Below are positions 18,200 through 28,933 of a stretch of DNA of 64,000 nt, in pieces. Source of the DNA: Woronichinia naegeliana WA131. Its GTDB lineage: Bacteria > Cyanobacteriota > Cyanobacteriia > Cyanobacteriales > Microcystaceae. The number at the start of each line of letters is the position of its first letter. Within the stretch, counting starts at the first letter, position 1. Location of the stretch: the NCBI GenBank assembly GCA_025370055.1, contig CP073041.1, positions 1,178,001 through 1,242,000 on the forward strand, written 5' to 3'. The notes under the pieces are model-generated. The model made no database searches and was not told the DNA's origin. It was given only the letters and a program-made list of their open reading frames with translations. Both the position numbers and the translations under genes were made by a program.

Positions 18200-18308
18200 G
18201 GACGAATTTTAACATTTCTGAGATCGCCCCTTACTCATTAGGAAAAACGCGATCGCCGTTCAGTGAATAGTTGATAGTGAATAGTTGATAGTGAATAGTT
18301 GATAATTA
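18200..18308. repeat. HIP1 site plus GTGAATAGTTGATA repeats
   Basis: The spacer upstream of Rpn copy 1 contains one GCGATCGC and three tandem GTGAATAGTTGATA units, ending in the target of IS copy B. The same upstream arrangement is found before Rpn copies 2 and 4. Confidence 0.8.
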
Positions 18309-18514
18309 GGGCTTGCTGAAAAAGTCAAAAAACGAAAGAAATGTGGGTTAGGGAAGTATGGACTGAAAAAGCATAGATAACTTATCCTTATGGAAACAAA
18401 TCAAAATACAGATTTTGTTTAATCTATTGTTCCTTTCTGTCTAAAAAGGTCAACACAAATCACTCCTCACAAAAGAGAGGAAAATTAACACCATTTTTCA
18501 CAAGAAAAACGACT

Positions 18515-19678
18515 CTACAACTTTTTACTTTTTGTCTTCTGAAGTAGAGTAGAAAGATTCATTACCAAAAAGTTCATCGCAATTACTGTTTCCGAGGTCT
18601 CAGGTAGTTTGGCCATCACTCGACCAAGACTAAATTTCCTCTTTCCCTGTCCGAATTTACCCTCAATGGCATTACGCACTCTTTCATCTGAGCGTGCCTC
18701 TTTCTTTTTTTCTTTGCTCACCTCTTTCGGCGGTCTTCCCAATCGGGGACCACTCATTCTTATATCCCTTTCTTTACAATAAGCTCGATTCGCTTTTGTT
18801 CGATAGATTTTATCCACATGAACCGATTCCGGATAACATCCTGTTTCCCTTTTATATTCTTCTATTCGCGCTTGTAAATCTCCCGATTCGTTGTAATTAT
18901 CCCAACTTAATTTGTCTAAGAAGACAAAGCCATTCACATTACTTGCCGATATTTTAGCTCCAAACTCTACTGCTTTTCCCGCTTTTCCACGCACTATTGG
19001 ACGCACGTGAGGTTGGCTTACACTCACAATTCTGTTTTCTACTTTATTTGTCTTTTTTTCATACATTTCTAACTGTTGCTCATACACTTTTCCTATCGTT
19101 ACAAGCTCTTCTTGCTCTTTTTTCGTTAGTTTTTCTAACTTTGCTCCCTCTTCTATCATTTTTTCTATATGAGACAAGTTTCTTTTTATATATCCTAGTT
19201 GTTTTTTTGTTCCTTTTCTTCTTTCTTTTTTTGACACACGACGTTTTTTTGCTATGGCTAAGTACTCTTTTCTTGCCACTTCCCTATAAGTCCTCGGCTT
19301 TTCTTTCCTTTTCTCTTTTATTTCTTCATACAGCTTATCTATTATTTTTTCTGTTTTTTCTCTGGCATCATTCAATATTCCTATATCCGTTGGATATTTT
19401 ATATCTGCTGGTGTACAAGTCGCATCTAACAATAACTTTCCTTCATTTTCTTTTTTTTCTGACGCTACACCCGTCGCTTTTTTTTCTATTTCTTTATTAA
19501 TTTTATTTATTAATTCCATTCCTATTTTTTTACGAAAATGAACCATCATTGACGCATTAAATGCTTCTTTGCTACTATAGCTTTCCATTCCTATAAAGTA
19601 CTGTAAATAAGGGTTCTCTTTTATTTGTTCTACTGTTTCTCTGTCACTTTTTCCTGAAATTTCTTTGATAATTAATGC
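18515..19678 (-). pseudogene. IS5/IS1182-like transposase, C-terminal part (copy B)
   Basis: The frame is the same as in copy C, including the eight-A run that is short in copy A. It is open from the insertion junction to the stop at 18515; the ATG at 19588 is only an internal methionine. DDE-type C-terminal features include ISASNVNGFVFLDKLSWDNY and VRNAIEGKFGQGKRKFSLGR. The first 65 codons are at 22682-22876. Confidence 0.9.
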
Positions 19679-19726
19679 TCCTAATCTGGACAGTGGGAAG
19701 TTTATGGATGCCAGATAAGGTAATGA

Positions 19727-21154
19727 CTATGCGACGAAAGTAAGCATATCAGGGCTTGAGGAAGAGGCAAGTTTAGCGGTAAGGAATTTAGGCAAAAGCA
19801 GACTGGGTGGACTTTGAGGAAAAATCATTTGGGCTTGATGTTGAAGGGCTAGTTGAGCAATCCGTTCACTAGGGTAGCCATGGGATGGTAATGTCCGAAA
19901 CCATCGAGGAAAATTAGCCCAAATCCCCTGGGGTAACTCTAAGGCGAGAATTTGAAGTAGCCCTAAAGCAATGGCATTAAGGTTAACAAAACGCTCAAAG
20001 GCTTCTACCTTGTTTAAAATCTGAGTCTGAACAGCTTGTGGATAGTCACTGAGGATAAGATTGCTGGGCCAGGTAGGTAAAGTAGGAAGACTCTTAAGCC
20101 AAAAACGATAGGCAAAGCTGCCCAAAAGATGGACTAATTGACGAAAAGTGACTTCAATCTTAAATCGGAGACCGTAAGCGGCAATAATCTCAGGTCCAGT
20201 CAAACAGAGATCAGTAGAAAGCAGAATCAGTCGTCGTCCGTTAGGCAATTGGGTCAGAACAAACTTGACGAGCTGATGGGGACTATCCCAGTGGAACTCA
20301 AAGCACTGATAAGAAACCGTGACTTGTTGACCATAGAGCCAGACTTTAGCTGTCGGAAAGTCCGCCGCCAGAGCGAACAGCTTTTCTAGTTTTATCGAAC
20401 TCCCCCAAATCCGTGGTCGTCCTCTCCCCGTCAGCGTCGGCACGGAACAAAAGGGGGCATAGGCGACGGTGGAGCAACGCACTCTTGTGATTAGATGCAA
20501 GGCGTTCTGGCGAAAACTTTTGAGCACTGGTTCGCAAGCAAAATAAGCATCCAAAATTACATAACTCCCTGCCTCTGCGTAAGTAACACAAAGGTCAGCC
20601 ATTTTTGTCACCAGGCTCGTCTTCACCTTTTTTTTGCCTTTTCCCTCCCCCTTCTCGGTTGCTTTGGACTTGATGCCATCGTCTAGCCGCAACACTAAGG
20701 GCAAGGCAAAGCAGGCTTTCCCTACTCCCACCAAAATACTCAAGGCATTGAAGTAATGACCCCTTATCCACTCTGGCTTGGACACATCTTCCGATTCTTG
20801 GTGTAGTCGTTTTACACCTGGCATCTTGCGTCCTTCTTTCCCCACTTTGATGCCATCACCCACATACACCCGTTTCCCTTTAATTCTGTATAGACTTTCA
20901 TGCTGACTTAGCCACTTTGACCATTGTAAAGTTAGTCCTTCGACCCTAAACGCCTTGGAATCAAACCAATGTAGAGCCTGATTGTAGTAGCTCTCTGTTC
21001 AGCCAATGGCATTGACATAGCTAGTTATTGCGCTGGGTTGGCTGTTGAGCACTACTCCCCAGACTAACAGGATAAACCATTGGAACGTTGCTTCTCGGCT
21101 AAAGGCTGGACGGAGATTATTGAGGATTTGCTCTAGTCGCTGACATAGTTGCAT
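19727..21154 (-). pseudogene. IS4/IS701-like DDE transposase with an internal stop
   Basis: From ATG at 21154 the frame reads a plausible N-terminal domain (LEQILNNLRPAFSREATFQW), hits TGA at 20999-21001 after V-N-A-I-G, and continues open to 19727. The downstream part has VYVGDGIKVGKEGRKMPG (first Asp), YVILDAYFA (second Asp) and YGLRFKIEVTFRQL, similar to the Y-2-R-3-E signature of IS4-like enzymes. The exact family is uncertain. The single stop suggests recent inactivation. Confidence 0.8.
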
Positions 21155-21257
21155 AATTGATAGATAGCACTGGCTATCGATTTTCTTATATCAGCCAGTT
21201 TCGGACATAACGGCACTCTTTTGTATCGGATGTCCGATTTTCTTTTCTCCACTTACA

Positions 21258-22647
21258 GGGTGCGACCTTTAGTTGATAAAAGCTGTTGTAATCAGGGTTC
21301 TACAGGGAACCCATATTGATCAAGTTTTGCCCAAAATTGACTCCATCGTTCCTTGGTCAATACCAAAGCTCGTAGGCTCAAAATAATTCCTGCTCCTTTT
21401 TCCTTCCATCGCATCCCTGAACAACATAATCGTTGTTTGACCAACGTCTTACAAGCTGCTTCCGTAACACCTGAACCAATCGGATACTTTTTCTCTATGT
21501 ATTCAGCATAATCCATTTGATGCTGATGATTCTCGTAATAAGTAATCGCTGCTTGTAGTTTCTCGGTAAGATTCTTAGAATGACTTTTTTCTTCTTTGAC
21601 TTCTTTCATCAGATTTAGCAGTTCTCCTGCTTTTCCTTTTTCATGCTTGAGTTCTCGACAATTTTCAGTCAACCATTCTTTTTGTTTTGACACGGTATTC
21701 GGATGCAACGCTTCTGCCAAGGCACCTAAGTAACCAGAGGCATGATAGAAATCTAATATCTGTTCTTCCGTTTGCTTTTCTAAAAACTTCCAATTTGATT
21801 CTGCCCCGTCTGCTATCCCGACCAATGTTGCCTCTGGATAACGGTTTTTCGCTCGCTCAATTTCTCTTTCTAATCTTTCTAGAAAACTCTTTTTTCCATA
21901 CTCTGGTGCCGCACCTAGATAGATTGTATGTTGACGTTCGCCTTCACTATCGTATAGGGAAACGGTTCCCACCATTGCTTCACGGTAGCCATCCTCACAC
22001 ATCAGCATACAGGTTCCATCTAATCCTATTCCCACTGTTGCAATTTGGCTATCCTCCTTGGGCGGGGCATAACTCCACGCTTCTTCTTTTGCCTGTACCA
22101 CACTTCCTACTGCTTCACTCAATCTTTGGATATAGGATAGCGCTACTTTTCTACCATGATTTTCTAATAAATCATTTTTCACCTCTTTGCCTGCCATCCC
22201 TGACATTTTTGAGGATACCTGTTTTGCCAATAATGGCGTTGATGTTATGATTATCCTTGCTTCTCTTTCTAAGGGGCAATACGTTTTTCCTCAAAGGTGA
22301 ACGCTGATATACATGACGATTCACTATAACCTCACCATAAGGTGTTTGATATTCTTTCGGTTGCTCTCCCTTACTCTTCCAGATTTCTTCACCGATTTTT
22401 AAGGGTGAACCATCTGTATCTAAATATTTCAAGGCTTCTTTGCTGGCGATGCAACCTACTTCGTTTAAGCCTTTTTGAATATTTATTTCTGTATCCAACA
22501 TTGAACGACTGAGTTCTAATGTTAGTTCTATTTTTATCTTTGAACCCTCTACATTAATTAGTTTTGCTGTCATCATTGTTTCCTCTTTGTCACTTTTCAT
22601 CCCATGTTAACACTTTTCTTTTCCTTCATCAACTAAAGGTCACACCC
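21258..22647 (-). mobile_element. ISKra4-like element (1390 bp), innermost of the nest
   Basis: Ends GGGTGCGACCTTTAGTTGAT (left) and GGGTGTGACCTTTAGTTGAT (right, read inward) are flanked by an 8-bp duplication CACTTACA (21250-21257, 22648-22655). A matching solo end is found at 55901. Confidence 0.88.
21292..22600 (-). pseudogene. ISKra4-like transposase in two frames
   Basis: The first frame (22600-22172) encodes an N-terminal domain ending in a YGEVIVNRHVYQRS-type segment. The second frame (open from about 22290 to 21292) gives GKTYCPLEREARI, then GIGLDGTCMLM (first Asp), VGIADGAESNWKFL (second Asp), YEN helices and YPIGSGVTEAACKTLVKQRL (catalytic Glu), as in ISKra4 transposases. The change of frame falls near the A5 tract around 22280. 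It may be a disabling indel or a translational frameshift. Confidence 0.82.
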
Positions 22648-22681
22648 CACTTACACGCCTCGAGAACTTCCCACTGTCCAG

Positions 22682-22876
22682 TCCTAATGCCATTCTAAAT
22701 GATTTGGCTGGGGCTCCTTTTTTTTCTGTGAAGTTTTTTGCATATTCTTCCTCATATTCTTCCCAGGGAATCATTTTTGACATTTCTATCCAACGATTTT
22801 CTTCGTCTAACTGCCCGCCGAACAGATTTTTCAAGTTTTCTGGTGTTTCAATTGAGTACTGTTGCTTTCGGTACAT
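22682..22876 (-). pseudogene. IS5/IS1182-like transposase, N-terminal part (copy B)
   Basis: From ATG at 22876 it gives the same 65 N-terminal residues as copy C up to FRMALG, where the inserted element takes over. Together with 18515-19678 it reconstitutes the full frame. Confidence 0.9.
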
Positions 22877-23005
22877 CTGCTTTCTCTCTTCTTAATGCAA
22901 TGGTTTTGAGGCATTCTACCCTATTTTCGTGCATTCTAGCGGTTCTTAATTCGCCTACTATTTTTCTCCGTAAAGGTTTCAGCTTTTTTCAGCAAGCCCT
23001 ATTTA

Positions 23006-24693
23006 GGGCTTGCTGAAAAAGTCAAAAAACGAAAGAAATGTGGGTTAGGGAAGTATGGACTGAAAAAGCATAGATAACTTATCCTTATGGAAACAAATCA
23101 AAATACAGATTTTGTTTAATCTATTGTTCCTTTCTGTCTAAAAAGGTCAACACAAATCACTCCTCACAAAAGAGAGGAAAATTAACACCATTTTTCACAA
23201 GAAAAACGACTCTACAACTTTTTACTTTTTGTCTTCTGAAGTAGAGTAGAAAGATTCATTACCAAAAAGTTCATCGCAATTACCGTTTCCGAGGTCTCAG
23301 GTAGTTTGGCCATCACTCGACCAAGACTAAATTTCCTCTTTCCCTGTCCGAATTTACCCTCAATGGCATTACGCACTCTTTCATCTGAGCGTGCCTCTTT
23401 CTTTTTTTCTTTGCTCACCTCTTTCGGCGGTCTTCCCAATCGGGGACCACTCATTCTTATATCCCTTTCTTTACAATAAGCTCGATTCGCTTTTGTTCGA
23501 TAGATTTTATCCACATGAACCGATTCCGGATAACATCCTGTTTCCCTTTTATATTCTTCTATTCGCGCTTGTAAATCTCCCGATTCGTTGTAATTATCCC
23601 AACTTAATTTGTCTAAGAAGACAAAGCCATTCACATTACTTGCCGATATTTTAGCTCCAAACTCTACTGCTTTTCCCGCTTTTCCACGCACTATTGGACG
23701 CACGTGAGGTTGGCTTACACTCACAATTCTGTTTTCTACTTTATTTGTCTTTTTTTCATACATTTCTAACTGTTGCTCATACACTTTTCCTATCGTTACA
23801 AGCTCTTCTTGCTCTTTTTTCGTTAGTTTTTCTAACTTTGCTCCCTCTTCTATCATTTTTTCTATATCAGACAAGTTTCTTTTTATATATCCTAGTTGTT
23901 TTTTTGTTCCTTTTCTTCTTTCTTTTTTTGACACACGACGTTTTTTTGCTATGGCTAAGTACTCTTTTCTTGCCACTTCCCTATAAGTCCTCGGCTTTTC
24001 TTTCCTTTTCTCTTTTATTTCTTCATACAGCTTATCTATTATTTTTTCTGTTTTTTCTCTGGCATCATTCAATATTCCTATATCCGTTGGATATTTTATA
24101 TCTGCTGGTGTACAAGTCGCATCTAACAATAACTTTCCTTCATTTTCTTTTTTTTCTGACGCTACACCCGTCGCTTTTTTTTCTATTTCTTTATTAATTT
24201 TATTTATTAATTCCATTCCTATTTTTTTACGAAAATGAACCATCATTGACGCATTAAATGCTTCTTTGCTACTATAGCTTTCCATTCCTATAAAGTACTG
24301 TAAATAAGGGTTCTCTTTTATTTGTTCTACTGTTTCTCTGTCACTTTTTCCTGAAATTTCTTTGATAATTAATGCTCCTAATGCCATTCTAAATGATTTG
24401 GCTGGGGCTCCTTTTTTTTCTGTGAAGTTTTTTGCATATTCTTCCTCATATTCTTCCCAAAGAATCATTTTTGACATTTCTATCCAACGATTTTCTTCGT
24501 CTAACTGCCCGCCGAACAGATTTTTCAAGTTTTCTGGTGTTTCAATTGAGTACTGTTGCTTTCGGTACATCTGCTTTCTCTCTTCTTAATGCAATGGTTT
24601 TGAGGCATTCTACCCTATTTTCGTGCATTCTAGCGGTTCTTAATTCGCCTACTATTTTTCTCCGTAAAGGTTTCAGCTTTTTTCAGCAAGCCC
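23006..24693 (-). mobile_element. IS5/IS1182-like element, copy C (1688 bp), intact
   Basis: It is flanked by a perfect 6-bp duplication TATTTA (23000-23005, 24694-24699). The left TATTTA is also the right flank of copy B, so C inserted immediately beside B in the same orientation. Confidence 0.93.
23212..24570 (-). CDS. IS5/IS1182-like transposase, intact
   Basis: The 452-residue protein has an InsH/DUF772-like N-terminal domain (GALIIKEISGKSDRETVEQI, YLQYFIG), LLLDATCTPADIKYP with the first Asp, a Lys-rich spacer of about 130 residues (coiled-coil prone), and the distal DDE part (VFLDKLSWDNY, VHVDKIYRTKANR, NAIEGKFGQGKRK). It has an unbroken frame and intact ends, so it could move itself and supply transposase to copies A and B and possibly the MITE at 12942. 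IS5 versus IS1182 assignment is not settled. Confidence 0.88.
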   Translation of the reverse strand: MYRKQQYSIETPENLKNLFGGQLDEENRWIEMSKMILWEEYEEEYAKNFTEKKGAPAKSFRMALGALIIKEISGKSDRETVEQIKENPYLQYFIGMESYSSKEAFNASMMVHFRKKIGMELINKINKEIEKKATGVASEKKENEGKLLLDATCTPADIKYPTDIGILNDAREKTEKIIDKLYEEIKEKRKEKPRTYREVARKEYLAIAKKRRVSKKERRKGTKKQLGYIKRNLSDIEKMIEEGAKLEKLTKKEQEELVTIGKVYEQQLEMYEKKTNKVENRIVSVSQPHVRPIVRGKAGKAVEFGAKISASNVNGFVFLDKLSWDNYNESGDLQARIEEYKRETGCYPESVHVDKIYRTKANRAYCKERDIRMSGPRLGRPPKEVSKEKKKEARSDERVRNAIEGKFGQGKRKFSLGRVMAKLPETSETVIAMNFLVMNLSTLLQKTKSKKL

Positions 24694-24754
24694 TATTTAT
24701 CCATTGTTAATTGTCCATTATCCATTAAAAAAGCGATCGCCCCCTTATTTTGAG

Positions 24755-27700
24755 TTAACTAAAAGCAAAGGTTGTCCCTAAGAGATTGACATTGACATCA
24801 GTAGCAACAAAGCCAGACGTGGCACTGGTGGTTAACAGTAACGTTCCTGAACCAAAGCCAGTATTACCTGAGATGCCATCACCCACTTTAAATAGGGTAT
24901 TCGTGCCAGAAACCTGGACATCAATCGCGGTTATGCCCGTGAATTTGAGCAGATCTCCACTTGCTCCACGCACAAAGTTGTAAACCGTATCAACACCATC
25001 ACCACTGGCATAGTTAACTGTATCTTTAAACGTATCACTACCGAGAGAGAGAAGATCATTGCCGCCGCCCCCGGTCAGGATATCTGCACCGCCATAACCG
25101 TAAAGAACATTAACACCCGTATTACCAGTGAGGTTATCGCCTGCGGTATTGGAGCCTTGGATATTTTCAATTTGGGAAAGGGTATCGGTTCCCCCTTCGC
25201 CATCACTAGCGATTCCTGTGGCCAGGTTAGCCGTTACTGCTCCCGTCACCAAGTAATAGTAGGCAATATCGGTTCCATTGCCACCAATGAGGCTATCGTT
25301 ACCTGTCCCACCAATTAAGAGGTCATTGCCATCACCACCGTTGAGGGTGTCATTACCGCCATAGCCATAGAGCGTATTATTATTGGCATCCCCAGTGAGA
25401 TTATCGCCTGCGGTATTGGAGCCTTGGACATTTTCAATTTGGGAGAGGGTATCGGTTCCTCCTAAACCATCGCTGGCGATTCCCGTTACTAAATTGACTG
25501 TAACGCTGGCAGTGGAACTGTAATAGTCGGCAAAATCGTTGCCATTACCGCCAATCAGGCTATCATTGCCTGCACCGCCATTGAGGGTATCGTTACCATC
25601 GCTGCCATTGAGAGTGTTATTGGCACTATTGCCGATGAGGATGTTATTAGCAGCATTACCCGTACCATTAATAACGCTAGAACCCGTTAAGGTCAGGTTT
25701 TCGATGTTGGCTAGAGAAGCGATTGTATAGGTGACAGAGGATTGAATGGTGTCAATTCCTTCACCAGCATTTTCGGTAATGATATCGGTTGTGCTATCAA
25801 CTTGATAAATGTCGTTCCCAAAACCACCAATCAGAGTATCTACTCCAGTACTGCCATTGAGGGTATTGCTGGCACTGTTGCCGGTGAGGATATTGTTACC
25901 GCTATTGCCTGTACCATTGATGGCATTGACTCCAATCAGAGTCAGGTTTTCGACTCCATTGGGCAGGGTACTGGTTAGTTCACTATACCAAGTATCGCTA
26001 ATGGTTACTTCTCCGATATTATCATTAGTATTGGTACTCAATTTAGCGTTAACAGGGTTAGAAAGGTTGACAGTAAAGGCTTCAGAGCTTTCGTTAATGT
26101 TGTCGTTGAGGATGGGAATGCTAATTGTAACGAAAGTACTATTTGGGGCTAGAGTTAGGGTTCCACTCGTGGTAGTATAGTCACTGCCGGCGGTAGCGTT
26201 AATGGCGGTGGTGGTATAGTTAACGCTGACAGTTTGGCTGATGGGATTACTGAGGCTAACGGTTAGGAAAGCACTGGCATCTTTACCTTCGATAACGGTG
26301 ATGTCATTGATGGCGAGAGTCGGAGAATCATTGTCGTTTTGGATAGTGCCTGTAGCGGTGGCAGTGGTGATGGTTGTGCCGTTGCTGGGGTTGGTCAGGG
26401 TGAGGCTAAAGGTTTCGTCGGGTTCAAAGGTGGTATCGCCACTGACGGGAACGCTAATGACCTGGGAGGTGATGTGGGTTCCAAAAGTGACGAGTCCAGA
26501 GGGTAAAACGCCGCCCCCAAAGTCTGCTGCATTAGCGGGGTTGGTGCCGGTGCCGGTGACTGCCCATTGGACGGTATCGGTGTTGGTGGTTTCGCCGGTG
26601 CGGGTGACAGTAAAGGTGAAGGCTGTGCTGCCTGAGTTGCCTTCGGGTTGGATGGCATTGGTGGCGGCGAGACTGAGGCTTGTGGCTGCACCCGTGAAGT
26701 TGCTGACATTGAGGATTTTTAAACCGCCATCATTATCCGCGACATAGGCATAGTTGCCCACTACCTGTACCCCCTGAGCGTAGCCAGTGGTGTCATAGGT
26801 TCCAGTGAGAGTGGGGGCGGCGGGGTTACTGATGTTGATGATTTGCAGCCCTGAATCAAGATCCGCAACATAGGCATAATTTCCCACCACCTCTACCCCA
26901 ACAGCCCCGCCTGTAGTGTAATAGGAACCAATGAGGCTGGGGGCGGCGGGATTACTGATGTTGATTATTTGCAACCCGCCAGTATTCTCAGCGACATAGG
27001 CATAATTTCCCACCACCTCTACCCCAACAGCCCCGCCTGTAGTGTAATGGGAACCAGTGAGAGTGGGGGCGGCGGGATTACTGATGTTGATTATTTGCAA
27101 CCCTGAATAATAATCGGCGACATAGGCATAATTGCCCACTACCTGTACCCCCAAAGCGTAGCCTGTAGTGTCATAGGTTCCAGCGAGACTGGGGGCGTCG
27201 GGGTTACTGATGTTGATGATTTGCAGCCCTGAATCCCAATCCGCAACATAGGCATAGTTGCCCACTACTTGTACCCCATAAGCGCCGCCTGTAGTGTCAT
27301 AGGTTCCAGTGAGAGTGGGGGCGGTGGGGTTACTGATGTTGATGATTTGCAGCCCTGAATCCCAATCCGCAACATAGGCATAGTTGCCCACTACTTGTAC
27401 TCCATAAGCGTAGTCAGTAGTGTCATAGGTTCCACTTAGACTGGGAGCGGCGGGGTTACTGATGTTGATGATTTGCAGCCCTGAAGAATTATCCGCGACA
27501 TAGACATAATTTTCTACCACCTGTAACCCATAAGCGATGCCAGTGGTGTTATAAGTTCCACTGAGGCTGGGGGCGGCGGGATTACTGATGTTGATGATTT
27601 GCAGCCCCGAACCACCATCAGCGACATAGGCATAATTGCCCACTACCTGTACCCCCAAAGCGTAGCCTGTAGTGTCATAGGTTCCAGCGAGACTGGGGGC

Positions 27701-28933
27701 GTCGGGGTTACTGATGTTGATGATTTGCAGCCCTGAATCCCAATCCGCAACATAGGCATAGTTGCCCACTACTTGTACCCCAACAGCGCCGCCTGTAGTG
27801 TCATAGGTTCCAGTGAGAGTGGGGGCGGTGGGGTTACTGATGTTGATGATTTGCAGCCCCGAACCACCATCAGCGACATAGGCATAATTGCCCACTACCT
27901 GTACCCCCAAAGCGTAGCCTGTAGTGTCATAGGTTCCAGCGAGACTGGGGGCGTCGGGGTTACTGATGTTGATGATTTGCAGCCCTGAATCCCAATCCGC
28001 AACATAGGCATAATTTCCCACCACCTGTACCCCCCTAGCGTAGCCAGTGGTGTTATAGGTTCCACTGAGGCTGGGGGCGGCGGGATTACTGATGTTGATG
28101 ATTTGCAGCCCCGAATACACATCCGCGACATAGGCATAATTTCCAACTATTTGTACTCCATTAGCCCAGTCAGTAGTGTCATAGGTTCCACTGAGGCTGG
28201 GGGCAGCGGGATTACTGATGTTGATAATTTTTAGCCCCGAATCACCATCCGCGACATAGGCATAATTTCCAACTATTTGTATATCATGGCCATCTGAAAT
28301 ATCATAATTACCTTTAAAAACAGGGTTACTGGGATTACTAATATCTATAATCTCTAGGGTATCTCCCACCGCATAGGCATAGTTGCCCACCACCGCCACT
28401 GCCAGGGCGTAACTCAACCGATCCCACACCCCCACCTGAGTAATAGACTGCTCCACCGCCACCGCCAGCCCATTAACCACGATCGCCGCCTGGTCATTTT
28501 CCCCCTTCATCCGACCCAACTCCGATCCACTCACCCCCCGCACGATCGCCGAAAACAACTCCCCCTCATCCCCTGCTGTATCGGTTTGATTAACCTGAGC
28601 ATCCACAAAATGCCCAATCTCCTCTAAGATTACTGCCTCTAAAGCCGATTGACTGGCCGTGGCCACAAACTGATCCGACAAATAAATGCTATTCGTACTG
28701 CTACCATAGGCTCCCCGTGCCTTGCCCAAAATCTCATCGTCAATCACCTCGATAGTTGGCAACTGACTAAAATTCCCGTTTTGCCACTGGGAACGTAGCG
28801 ACTGCGCCACCGCGATATTGTATGCCGTTCCAAAAATCGAGTCAAAATTCGTCCAAAAACTCTCTAATCCCGCGAAAGCCGTCAATTGTCGATAAACCGT
28901 CGTCAAACCCGTCGCTAATACAGAACTAACCAT
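24755..28933 (-). CDS. Giant LVIVD-repeat, Calx-beta, RTX exoprotein
   Basis: The 1392-residue protein has no classical signal peptide. Residues 1-160 form a conserved head including LEAVILEEIGHFVDAQVN, reminiscent of a zinc-peptidase helix but with Glu where HExxH has its first His. Then come 14 tandem 42-residue LVIVD-type repeats (GVQVVGNYAYVAD, GLQIINISNP), probably a beta-propeller-like or solenoid fold, two Calx-beta domains (PEGNSGSTAFTFTVTRTG; VIEGKDASAFLTVSLS) and RTX calcium-binding nonapeptides (NGGAGNDSLIGGNGNDF). The last 80 residues are a typical type I secretion tail. Likely a secreted or surface adhesin-like protein. It shares its head and repeats with 48032-50674. Confidence 0.87.
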   Translation of the reverse strand: MVSSVLATGLTTVYRQLTAFAGLESFWTNFDSIFGTAYNIAVAQSLRSQWQNGNFSQLPTIEVIDDEILGKARGAYGSSTNSIYLSDQFVATASQSALEAVILEEIGHFVDAQVNQTDTAGDEGELFSAIVRGVSGSELGRMKGENDQAAIVVNGLAVAVEQSITQVGVWDRLSYALAVAVVGNYAYAVGDTLEIIDISNPSNPVFKGNYDISDGHDIQIVGNYAYVADGDSGLKIINISNPAAPSLSGTYDTTDWANGVQIVGNYAYVADVYSGLQIINISNPAAPSLSGTYNTTGYARGVQVVGNYAYVADWDSGLQIINISNPDAPSLAGTYDTTGYALGVQVVGNYAYVADGGSGLQIINISNPTAPTLTGTYDTTGGAVGVQVVGNYAYVADWDSGLQIINISNPDAPSLAGTYDTTGYALGVQVVGNYAYVADGGSGLQIINISNPAAPSLSGTYNTTGIAYGLQVVENYVYVADNSSGLQIINISNPAAPSLSGTYDTTDYAYGVQVVGNYAYVADWDSGLQIINISNPTAPTLTGTYDTTGGAYGVQVVGNYAYVADWDSGLQIINISNPDAPSLAGTYDTTGYALGVQVVGNYAYVADYYSGLQIINISNPAAPTLTGSHYTTGGAVGVEVVGNYAYVAENTGGLQIINISNPAAPSLIGSYYTTGGAVGVEVVGNYAYVADLDSGLQIINISNPAAPTLTGTYDTTGYAQGVQVVGNYAYVADNDGGLKILNVSNFTGAATSLSLAATNAIQPEGNSGSTAFTFTVTRTGETTNTDTVQWAVTGTGTNPANAADFGGGVLPSGLVTFGTHITSQVISVPVSGDTTFEPDETFSLTLTNPSNGTTITTATATGTIQNDNDSPTLAINDITVIEGKDASAFLTVSLSNPISQTVSVNYTTTAINATAGSDYTTTSGTLTLAPNSTFVTISIPILNDNINESSEAFTVNLSNPVNAKLSTNTNDNIGEVTISDTWYSELTSTLPNGVENLTLIGVNAINGTGNSGNNILTGNSASNTLNGSTGVDTLIGGFGNDIYQVDSTTDIITENAGEGIDTIQSSVTYTIASLANIENLTLTGSSVINGTGNAANNILIGNSANNTLNGSDGNDTLNGGAGNDSLIGGNGNDFADYYSSTASVTVNLVTGIASDGLGGTDTLSQIENVQGSNTAGDNLTGDANNNTLYGYGGNDTLNGGDGNDLLIGGTGNDSLIGGNGTDIAYYYLVTGAVTANLATGIASDGEGGTDTLSQIENIQGSNTAGDNLTGNTGVNVLYGYGGADILTGGGGNDLLSLGSDTFKDTVNYASGDGVDTVYNFVRGASGDLLKFTGITAIDVQVSGTNTLFKVGDGISGNTGFGSGTLLLTTSATSGFVATDVNVNLLGTTFAFS

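Larger units (their letters stand above)
19686..22681 (-). mobile_element. IS4-superfamily element inserted in copy B, itself carrying ISKra4
   Basis: Inverted repeats CTGGACAGTGGGAAGTT occur at 19686-19702 and, inverted, at 22665-22681. A 7-bp target duplication TCCTAAT lies at 19679-19685 and 22682-22688. Removing the ISKra4 element leaves about 1.6 kb with a single transposase gene. Confidence 0.9.
18309..22999 (-). mobile_element. IS5/IS1182-like element, copy B, carrying two nested elements
   Basis: Ends match copies A and C. Its left flank is TAATTA and its right flank is TATTTA, one base off a 6-bp duplication; the uninterrupted version of the target (GATAATTATCCATTG) is present at about 29565, which predicts TAATTA duplication followed by one substitution. 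The transposase gene is split by the insertion at 19686-22681. Confidence 0.88.

Noticed and set aside
26700-28400. Regularly repeated DNA that could be taken for a CRISPR array
   Set aside because: The 126-bp periodicity lies in one long open frame and encodes 42-residue LVIVD-type repeats; there are no unique spacers.
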